Part shown: positions 35,701 through 47,700 of the stretch, piece after piece
How the letters are laid out: every line of letters starts with the position of its first letter
Numbering within the stretch: position 1 is the first letter of the stretch
NCBI GenBank assembly: GCA_032209605.1
Contig: JASFXZ010000001.1
Coordinates: 4,960,001 to 5,024,000, forward strand
Source: Mactromeris polynyma
Lineage: Eukaryota > Mollusca > Bivalvia > Venerida > Mactridae
Length of the DNA: 64,000 nucleotides
Direction: 5' to 3'
Notes under the pieces: model-generated
The model's database searches: none
Told to the model about the DNA's origin: nothing
Seen by the model: the letters and a program-made list of their open reading frames with translations, nothing else
Program-made: the position numbers and the translations under genes

Positions 35701-38700
35701 ACGGGAAAAACGGGTTGGGCAACAAGTTATTACGATAAAATAACACAAAAGGACAAAATTCCGACGGTTTTGTCGCAACAAACCAGTTTGCTGTCAATAT
35801 CTTCAATATCAAACCCATTCTAAAATTGTCCATGCCTCAATACACAGATAACGTTAACACTATTCTCCCCATTGCGTACTTTTGTTAGTAAATGTTATTA
35901 AATGTAATTGTTTATTTCAGATATAAAACATTCAATGCGTTAAAAGACGATACAGACATTAAAACCTTGTTGGCGGTTGGTGGTTGGAACGCCGGAAGTA
36001 TAATATTTTCGGACATGGTGTCAGATCCATATCTCCGTCAGAAGTTTGCAAGTCAATCCGTCGATTTTATTGTAGCGAATGGTTTTGATGGTCTTGATAT
36101 GGATTGGGAATACCCAGCAAACCGTGGAGGAGCGCCATCAGACAAAGCTTATTTTATACTTCTTCTGCAGGTTGGTGTATTGCATGTTTCGGCCTTTTGT
36201 GACACATGTGCTTGTTTAAAGATATAATATATATTATTTTGGTTTGCGTGCCATTTATTGTGAAGACATCCATTGACTTTAATGTGTATACCGACTTTCA
36301 AGAACATCTTTCGTTGATCATTAGCTATGCAGCCCGTCCAATGACGTCATTTCGTTGTCCATAGTATAATAACATTACAAGCGTTCTTATACTGCAATGA
36401 ATAGTAAATTTATTTACGATTTACTACTTACAAGTCTCCCCCTGACTTGAGCACTAACGTGTTAAGGCTCAGTGTCATTTCTAATATCATTAATTTAATA
36501 CTGTTTGCTTTCAGGAAATTCGAAAAGCCATGAAGAATGCTGGTCAAAGTCATCTTCTATTGACAGCCGCCGTATCAGCTGAAAAAATCATTATTGATAC
36601 AGCGTATGATATTCCAGGAATGGCGAAGTGCGTATATATGTAGTGTACTTATAAACTACAATCGCCCATATTGAAACATCGTGAATTTAATGTCACAAAA
36701 TAATTCTGTTTAGTTCCATGTCCATCAAACATGGACTTAACTTGCAGTTGAAGACATGGAAGTCATATCCAACGACCTATTATATATCCTAACATACTAT
36801 ACAGTGTAGGAGGTGTCATAGCGCGTGCATCATTTCTCATAATTCACTAGTGAATGCTTTTTTGCAAATGATGACTGATCACTTGTCCATAGGCATTGTC
36901 AAAACAAACAAAACCATGGCATTACGTACAGTGTCCATATGATGTTATTCTTACACTTATTAAGTAGTGCAATGTACCTTCGTATCTTGCCGTAGCTATG
37001 ACGCTATGATGGTCTACATTAATTTTTATCTAGTTAGTTTCATTACCTAGCATGATATAGTTTTGTTAGTTTTCAGTTCATACCGAAAATTAACACAATT
37101 TGCAGCAAACAGCGCCTTTAATATTCGCTATTCGTCTTTTAAATGTATGTAGAAAGTGGATCTTAAACCCTATTTGTAAGCTTGTCTGATATTTAAACTC
37201 GTATTCTATTGAAACTGCTCTTTGAATACATGTCATTTCTTTCGTTCATAGATGCCAACCTTTTAAACGTGTAAAGTGGTTAATTCTGTGCTATTGAGAT
37301 ATACAAACATACTAAGCTAATACAATTTCTGTATTTGATGACAACACTATGTTTTTTCCTCCAGCAACCTTGATTTTATCAATCTTATGTCCTATGACTT
37401 ACACGGTGGCTGGGAGAGTGTCACGGGCCACAACAGTCCCTTGTACAGTCGTTCATCAGAGAACTCTGAACAAAAGATGCTCAATGTGGTATGTAACATA
37501 GGCGTAACTTCAGTACCATATCACATACAATGTAGATCGATGTATTTTATACTGACTATGAACATGTTTACATTCACACCTTACGATCATATTCAGCATG
37601 TGTAAACTTTCGCATGCACATAGAAAATTTAATTAATTTCTTACAAAATTTAACAATTTGTCTGGGCAAATATTTGTATTTGCAAAATGGATCTTGCTTA
37701 TGGATAAATTTACTGTCGTGGTTGTAACAGAATTTACTACAAGGAGGCATACATGTTAAATGCATTAACTAATTGTCAATGCATTCAGTATTATAATGAT
37801 GTACATATAATTGCAGGATTGGGCAGCCACTTATTGGGTGACACAAGGGACACCCCCTGAAAAATTGATTATTGGTCTTGCAACATACGGCAGACATTTT
37901 AAGCTCAGTGATTCGTCTAATCATGGGATGGGTGCAGCAACGTCTGGTTCTGGTACTCGTGGGCCAATAACTGGCGAACCGGGATTCCTGGCTTATTATG
38001 AGGCATGTTTTTGGCCTTTATCATGTCGAATGAAATGTTCGGCCGAATAAATGTTCAGTTTTGTGTGCATATTATTTTAATACAATTATGTAAATCAAAT
38101 TTACCAAAGGACTATTTGGTGTCGTTACAATGATTGTTATGTTCGTATGCATATTGACAATCAATCTGCAGTAAACAATTCCTCTCCGCCAATTCTTCAG
38201 TTATTTAAAAGGGATCTCCTACGTAAGTGTCACGCAAAATGCTTGATGTTACTCTTTGGCCACTCTGCCTATTGCAAATGTATTAATTTATTATATATTC
38301 AACATGTTTACAGCCTTAGTAATACACATAATTTCCGCCTGTTTCAATATTTTTCTTTGCATTGGTAACTACTCTTAAAACATTCAGATATACCTTACGT
38401 TCTCGAAATATGAACCCAGTATACAAATACGTGTACTCAATCATACAATCATATTATTTAGGTATGTGCTATGCTGGCTTATGACGACGCAAAGCCATAT
38501 TGGCACGATGAGCATGAGGTACCATACCTTGTTCTTGGAGACCAGTGGGTGGGGTATGATAATGAGACGAGCTTTACTATCAAGGTGAATATGGTTTACA
38601 AATAATCACAAACGGTTTACTTCAAGAAGCCAGGGTATTCTGATTATTTTTTACATTTAGTTTTAAAATATTCTTACCTCACAATATATTTTCTTAATTG

Positions 38701-41700
38701 GCCACTTACATTTGAACATGTGATTATAATTGTCACTGGGAGAACGTTTAAAGCATGTAAAGTCGAACGGCGTTCATTCGAATTCATCGGGTCCGAAATT
38801 TTATTTCGAAAGATACATGGTTTCGAATAGCCCATTTCAATTTGACGTGCATAAGAAGATACATCGAAACCTTATCTTTATATCAGATGATACCGAGTAT
38901 TCGGATAGAAGGTTGTCGAATAAAAGAAGTCCGACTGTGGTATAATTAACATAGAGTACCATAACCAATGTGTTACGCTCAAAGTTAATAATGTATTGAT
39001 GTTAAAAATCAAATTGACCCAAGTTGACAAAAGGTTTAAGTAACGTAAGGTTTGACTATTGAAAGATGGTTATGAGATTGTTTAGATGGTTTTACGAAAA
39101 GAAACTGGTTTATGTTCCAGCTTGATTACATCAGGGAACACTCGTACGGCGGAGCAATGATATGGAACATTGATCTTGACGATTTCAATCAACAATGTTC
39201 ACGTTCTGGCCGGAAATATCCTTTAATGAGTTTAATGAAAGAAGTTCTGAGTGATTATATACCTACAACTAGCGATCCTGTCACTGAAGGGCCAAAATCT
39301 GTTGTAACTACAGAGGTCACTGTGGAGACGGTGACTCCTATTGTCACTGACAGGCCAACAACACGTCAAACAGATGAACCTACAGGACCACCAGGAGGTA
39401 TGTTTGTGCACTTTTTAAAGTTTTAACCACGTTTAGTTTGGTGTAGTGAAAACTTGAACTTTGTCTTTAGAATCGATGAAGTACATGCATGGAGGAAATA
39501 AAATTATCTATCTATCTATCATCACTAGATCGTTATTAAGCGCAAGACTTTTTACACACTGTATTTACACGTCACATGATACAACGTCCAGAAACTTAAA
39601 CCTGACAACAGCAATAACCTTATCATGGAAGCCTACATCAATAATGCTACTTTTACCATTTTGAGCGACAAAACCGCGACCTCATGCACTCAAGGCGAAC
39701 GCTCAAAAACTGAGCCGCAAGGCCATGCTCATTACTCCTATTAGTACTTGCACGTTTTCAACTGGAAAATTAAATTGAAACAGAGTTAGGGAACACGTTA
39801 CATAATTATGGAGCATTTTCATTGAAATTGACACGGATAACGTACTACGTCCTGTCCGAATTTTAATCTCGACTCTAGATTGACTCGCTGAATGTCTGTG
39901 GACGCATGTCGACTCGCCTGTCTAAATATAGAAAATACTGCGAAGGAGACTGGATACAAATGACTCCGTAGTGTGATTAGTCATAGACACAGTATTGTCT
40001 GTTTCAATATACGTAGTTCATCATTACTTATTGCATAAGTCGTGAACTCACACATCCATGTTAATAAACTTGTTACATAGCGATTTATCTGATTAAAACA
40101 ATACAAATGTTCGCGACTGGTACATAAAACCATGGAAGTCTGCTTAATTCCAACACCGGACAATCCGCGTGGTGATGAATAACAACACTAATTAATTACT
40201 GGATAAATCTTGAAATACACTATACAAAATGTAAACCAATCTGCGTCAAGGTAACACATATTTTTCGGATGAAGTGAAATGGCGCGAAATTGCCTTGGTG
40301 GTTAACGTAAGATTTGATTGGTTTACAAAACACTGAATATGCAAGTAGCAAAACCATGTTAGTACGGCTGCGCCGAAAAAAGGACATACCTATTTGCAGA
40401 TAAAATTTCATCATATTTCTCATAATTTCAAACATTCATGACGTTTTAATTAGTGTTTTGAACAAATATGGATACTTTGAAATTTGGACATTTATTCAAA
40501 ATGGTGGCCTAGCATGTTATTTCCTTCTCTCTATACAGGGTATAAACGAGTATGCTACTATTCAAATTGGTCACAGTATCGCCTTGGAAACGGAAGATTC
40601 CTTCCTGAACATATCGACCCAAATCTCTGTACTCATCTGATTTACTCCTTTGCCATGTTAGATGGTAACCATGAGCTTACTTACGAACGGAACGACTTAA
40701 CGCTGTAAGTATTCTTAATACAAATGTATTTACACTTTTGAAAAATGTCACCAATTAAGAGTTAGATAAAGCATTTGTTTAGTTCATCAATATTTTATTT
40801 GTTCTTTTGTGTTATTAAAATTACAGTTTTAAAAGCAGAACAAATATTAATTATATAAACGGGAAAAACGGTTTGGGCAACAAGTTATTACGATAAAATA
40901 ACACAAAAGGACAAAATTCCGACGGTTTTGTCGCAACAAACCAGTTTGCTGTCAATATCTTCAATATCAAACCCATTCTAAAATTGTCCATGCCTCAATA
41001 CACAGATAACGTTAACACTATTCTCCCCATTGCGTACTTTTGTTAGTAAATGTTATTAAATGTAATTGTTTATTTCAGATATAAAACATTCAATGCGTTA
41101 AAAGACGATACAGACATTAAAACCTTGTTGGCGGTTGGTGGTTGGAACGCCGGAAGTATAATATTTTCGGACATGGTGTCAGATCCATATCTCCGTCAGA
41201 AGTTTGCAAGTCAATCCGTCGATTTTATTGTAGCGAATGGTTTTGATGGTCTTGATATGGATTGGGAATACCCAGCAAACCGTGGAGGAGCGCCATCAGA
41301 CAAAGCTTATTTTATACTTCTTCTGCAGGTTGGTGTATTGCATGTTTCGGCCTTTTGTGACACATGTGCTTGTTTAAAGATATAATATATATTATTTTGG
41401 TTTGCGTGCCATTTATTGTGAAGACATCCATTGACTTTAATGTGTATACCGACTTTCAAGAACATCTTTCGTTGATCATTAGCTATGCAGCCCGTCCAAT
41501 GACGTCATTTCGTTGTCCATAGTATAATAACATTACAAGCGTTCTTATACTGCAATGAATAGTAAATTTATTTACGATTTACTACTTACAAGTCTCCCCC
41601 TGACTTGAGCACTAACGTGTTAAGGCTCAGTGTCATTTCTAATATCATTAATTTAATACTGTTTGCTTTCAGGAAATTCGAAAAGCCATGAAGAATGCTG

Positions 41701-44700
41701 GTCAAAGTCATCTTCTATTGACAGCCGCCGTATCAGCTGAAAAAATCATTATTGATACAGCGTATGATATTCCAGGAATGGCGAAGTGCGTATATATGTA
41801 GTGTACTTATAAACTACAACCGCCCATATTGAAACATCGTGAATTTAATGTCACAAAATAATTCTGTTTAGTTCCATGTCCATCAAACATTGACTTAACT
41901 TGCAGTTGAAGACATGGAAGTCATATCCAACGACCTATTATATATCCTAACATACTATACAGTGTAGGAGGTGTCATAGCGCGTGCATCATTTCTCATAA
42001 TTCACTAGTGAATGCTTTTTTGCAAATGATGACTGATCACTTGTCCATAGGCATTGTCAAAACAAACAAAACCATGGCATTACGTACAGTGTCCATATGA
42101 TGTTATTCTTACACTTATTAAGTAGTGCAATGTACCTTCGTATCTTGCCGTAGCTATGACGCTATGATGGTCTACATTTATTTTTATCTAGTTCGTTTCA
42201 TTACCTAGCATGATATAGTTTTGTTAGTTTTCAGTTCATACCGAAAATTAACACAATTTGCAGCAAACAGCGCCTTTAATATTCGCTATTCGTCTTTTAA
42301 ATGTATGTAGAAAGTGGATCTTAAACCCTATTTGTAAGCTTGTCTGATATTTAAACTCGTATTCTATTGAAACTGCTCTTTGAATACATGTCATTTCTTT
42401 CGTTCATAGATGCCAACCTTTTAAACGTGTAAAGTGATTAATTCTGTGCTATTGAGATATACAAACATACTAAGCTAATACAATTTCTGTATTTGATGAC
42501 AACACTATGTTTTTTCCTCCAGCAACCTTGATTTTATCAATCTTATGTCCTATGACTTACACGGTGGCTGGGAGAGTGTCACGGGTCACAACAGTCCCTT
42601 GTACAGTCGTTCATCAGAGAACTCTGAACAAAAGATGCTCAATGTGGTATGTAACATAGGCGTAACTTCAGTACCATATCACATACAATGTAGATCGATG
42701 TATTTTATACTGACTATGAACATGTTTACATTCACACCTTACGATCATATTCAGCATGTGTAAACTTTCGCATGCACATAGAAAATTTAATTAATTTCTT
42801 ACAAAATTTAACAATTTGTCTGGGCAAATATTTGTATTTGCAAAATGGATCTTGCTTATGGATAAATTTACTGTCGTGGTTGTAACAGAATTTACTACAA
42901 GGAGGCATACATGTTAAATGCATTAACTAATTGTCAATGCATTCAGTATTATAATGATGTACATATAATTGCAGGATTGGGCGGCCAATTATTGGGTGAC
43001 ACAAGGGACACCCCCTGAAAAATTGATTATTGGTCTTGCAACATACGGCAGACATTTTAAGCTCAGTGATTCGTCTAATCATGCGATGGGTGCAGCAACG
43101 TCTGGTTATGGTGCTAGTGGGCCAATAACTCGCGAACCGGGATTCCTGGCTTATTATGAGGCATGTGTTTTGCCTTTATTCTGTCGAATGAAAAGTTCGG
43201 CCGAATAAATGTTCAGTTTTGTTTGCATATTATTTTAATACAATTATGTAAATCAAATTTACCAAAGGACTATTTGGTGTCGTTACAATGATTGTTATGT
43301 TCGTATGCATATTGACAATCAATCTGCAAAACAATTCCTCTCCGCCAATTCTTCTGTTATTTAAAAGGGATCTCCTACGTAAGAGTCACGCAAAATGCTT
43401 GATGTTACTCTTTGGCCACTCTGCCTATCGCAAATGTATTACTTTATTTCATATTCAACATGTTTACAGCCTTAGTAATACATTTAATTTCCGCTTGTTT
43501 CAATATTTTTCTTTGCATTGGTAACTTCTCTTAAAACATTCAGATATTTTGAGAATTCTAAACCCAGTATATAAATGTGTAATAATTCATACAATCATAT
43601 TATTTAGGTATGTGCTATGCTGGCTTCTGACGACGCAAAGCCATATTGGCACGATGAGCATGAGGTACCATACCTTGTTCTTGGAGACCAGTGGGTGGGG
43701 TATGATGATGAGAGGAGCTTTACTATCAAGGTGAATATGGTTTACAAATAATCACAAACGGTTTACTTCAAGAAGCCAGGGTATTCTGATTAATTTTTAC
43801 ATTTAGTTTTAAAATAATCTTACCTCACAATATATTTTCTTAATTGGCCACTTACATTTGACCATGTGATTATAATTGTCGTTGGGAGAACGTTTAAATC
43901 ATGTAAAGTCGAACGGCGTTCATTCGAATTCATCGGGTCCGAAATTTTATTTCGAAAGATACATGGTTTCGAATAGCCCATTTCAATTTGACGTGCATAA
44001 GAAGATACATCGAAACCTTATCTTTATATCAGATGATACCGAGTATTCGGATAGAAGGTTGTCGATTAAAAGAAGTCCGACTGTGGTATAATTAACATAG
44101 AGAACCATAAACAATGTTTTACGCGTGTTAATAATGTATTGATGTTAAAAATCAAATTGACCAAAGTTGACAAAAGGTTTAAGTAACGTAAGGTTTGACT
44201 ATTGAAAGATGGTTATGAGATTGTTTAGATGGTTTTACGAAAAGAAACTGGTTTATGTTCCAGCTTGATTACATCATGGAACACTCGTATGGAGGAGCAA
44301 TGATATGGAACATTGATCTTGACGATTTCAATCAACAATGTTCACGTTCTGGCCGGAAATATCCTTTAATGAGTTTAATGAAGGAAGTTCTGAGTGATTA
44401 TATACCTTCACCTAGCGATCCTGTCACTGGAGGGACAACGTCTGTTGTAACTACAGAGGTCACTGTGGAGACGGTGACTCCTATTGTCACTGACAGACCA
44501 ACAACAAGTCAAACAGATGAACCTACAGGTCCAACAGGAGGTATGTTTGTGCACTTTTTGAAGTTTTAACCACGTTTAGTTTTGGTGTAGAGAAAACTTG
44601 AACTTTGTCTTTAGAATCGATGAAGTACGCAACATATGAAGAGTTTATCAATGAAATAATGTATCTTTACCACTAGATCGTTATTTAGCGTAAGATTTTA

Positions 44701-47700
44701 TCCACACTGTATATACACGTCACATGATACCACATCCAGACACTTTAACCTGACAATAGCAATACCCTTGGCATACGAGCCTACAACAATAATGCTACTT
44801 ATACCATTTTGAGTGACTTCGGTATGCCGCGGTCGGGGAACAAAACCGCGACCTCCTGCACTCAAGGCGAACGCTTTAAAACTGAGCCACCAGGTCATGC
44901 TTATTTCTCCTATTAGTACTTGCACGTTTTCAACTGGAAAATGATATTGAAAGAGAGTAAGGGAACACATTACCTATGGAGTATTTTCTGTGAAATTGTC
45001 ACGGAGAACGTACTACGTCCTGTCCGAATTTTAATATCGGCTCTAGATTGGCAGTCGAGCATTCTACCGAATGATCTATTCATAAGTGGTGTCAGTGAAT
45101 ACTTCTCCTGAATAGCTTATCACCAAACAGTTTGTCTTATTCACTTGTTGTTTTAATGTATTTCTAACTTTAGAGTTCACATGCGTTGGTAAGAAAGACG
45201 GAATGTACGCTGATCCCGATGACTGCTCGGTGTTTTATATGTGTGCTCATGGACAAAAGTATTACTATGAATGTCCACCTGGGTTGTTATGGAACCCCGA
45301 GAGAAACTACTGTGATTATCCGCGCAATGTGAATTGTGGGTAAGTATGATTAATGGAATAAATATAAGTGAACATTTAGGTGGATTGTCATGTTTGAAAT
45401 GTGTATAGAACATACGTGATGAAGTGATTGATTTGTACATACATGTATATCATGATGTACAATATTTACGAATTCCAGAGATGAAGTAAGTCTTCCAAAC
45501 CATTTACGCCACATAATAGCAATTTTTTCGATCAGACAATGTAAGGTACAAACAGTTGGAAAACATGTTATTTCTGTAGGCCATATTTACTTTACAACTT
45601 TAACTGTAAATTTCTTTCAACATTCTTTCCATAAATACAGCTCTGCAACCACAGAAACAATGGCACCAACAACAGAACCTCCGACAAAGGAACCAACCAC
45701 CCAGCCACCTACAACGGAACCAACCACCCAGCCTACGACAACGGCACTAGAAACGGAGGCCCCAACCAATGCACCCACTACCACAGGTACACAAACCACG
45801 TATAGTACGCACACTGTTGTACATAGTTCAGATTTCGGGGGAATCAGTACTGGTGCTGACATCATGCGCGGTTTAAGGGGGGCGAGTGCGGTGCCGACGC
45901 GTGCCTCGTTAAAATCAAGCAAGCTTATGGAAAAAGTCAATATGATACCGATAACATAAAATCTACAAATTGTGTCCATCTTCTGTCTAAAATATACTGT
46001 AATTATAATAATCTATTAAGCAACATTATCTTTGGTAGATTTTTCAAGGGAACTAGCGAGAAAGCGCAATTGGCTTATGGGGTGTTGCACCCAGACCACT
46101 GATCTATGGGCAGCCGCCCCTTTTAACCCCAGTAACGGACTGACTCACTAACACCAGATCGAGCGGCTGAATGAATATTTATTAAGAATTCGTCACATTA
46201 TTTCAAATCACTGCAATGTGAACGAAACAAATCTCTATTTGTATTGTATGCTGGCATACTTCTGCCACATGTTAACGACATAATTAACTAGAAAAGTATG
46301 TGTATATCTTGTTAAAGGAACTAGATAACTGTATCATGTGGTTAACTAAATAAGAATCGTGATAACTTTTCATCGCAGATAAATTTTATCTGATAGCACC
46401 CACAGCTGCCGACATTTACTCCCGTGATTATCTTGATAATCCGAAAGGACTTTTTGATAACTGTTAAGTGGTTAATGCGGTAAATATCTATATATTTGTA
46501 ATAACTGTTAATGGTTAACGCGTTAAGTATGTTATTAAACATATAAGTTGCTTGTGCATTACGTTGGTAAGTAGTTAAGGAACGTAATTACCACATACTT
46601 TTCTGGTTAATTATCATGTTAACTAGATACAAGCATTAGCTATTTGAATTTTATGTTGAAAGTATCTAGTTAACTAGATATTTTTCGCGTTTGCAGCTTA
46701 ACAGTTATCTAAAATATTATGTCCCGGGTAATAAGTTTAGATGCATATTTCATACTATATAATGATTCATAAGTATTCATCTATCTTTCGAATAGATTTT
46801 TGCGCCAACAAAGATGCGGGTTTGTACAAAAATGTGAATGATTGTCAGTCATTTTACCACTGCAAGGACCACATTACTAACGTCAAGCACTGTGCTCCTG
46901 GTACTTTTTCAATGGCTAATTTCATTGGTTAAAGGCTCGCGTATAGGATTCTATATACACGGCGCTGACAGGGTATATGACGTCCGAATTCATTTCCCCT
47001 TCATGCGCCTCAAATGGGTCAAATGGAACACCTGATGTATGTTTTGTGGATAAATGTGAAAATTACACTGATACCACCGCACACCTTAAACTTATAGCGT
47101 CTCACTCTCAGCTACGACATGCGATACCACCGCACACCTTAAACTTATAGCGTCTCACTCTCAGCTACGACATGCGATACCACCGCACACCTTAAACTTA
47201 TAGCGTCTCACTCTCAGCTACGACATGCGATACCACTGCACATCTTAAACTTATAGCATCTCATTCTCACTAACGACATAGGATACCACCGCACACCTTA
47301 AACTTACTGCGTCTCACGTTCAGGTACGACATGCTATACCACCGCACACCTTAAACTTACAGCGTCTCGCTCTCAGCTACGACATGCGATACCACTGCAC
47401 ACCTTAAACTTATAGCATCTCACTCTCACTAACGACATAGGATACCACCGCAAACCTAAACTTACTGCGTCTCACGTTCAGGTACGACATGCTATACCAC
47501 CGCACACCTTAAACTTACAGCGTCTCACTCTCAGCTACGACATGCGATACCACCGCACACTTTAAACGTATAGCGTCTCACTCTCAGCTACGACATGCGA
47601 TACCACTGCACACCTTAAACTTATAGCATCTCACTCTCAGCTACGACATAGGATACCACCGCACACCTTAAGCTTACTGCGTCTCACGTTCAGGTACGAC

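Noticed and set aside
29414..40435. Repeated small minus-strand frames (MSGVGIKQTSMVL.., MFEIMRNMM..)
   Set aside because: They lie in the repeated intron block before each GH18 module and have no domain; they recur only because the DNA was duplicated.
29318..45048. Three separate complete chitinase genes
   Set aside because: No signal exon, start context or chitin-binding exon exists between the modules, and all phases fit one transcript. Kept as an alternative only.
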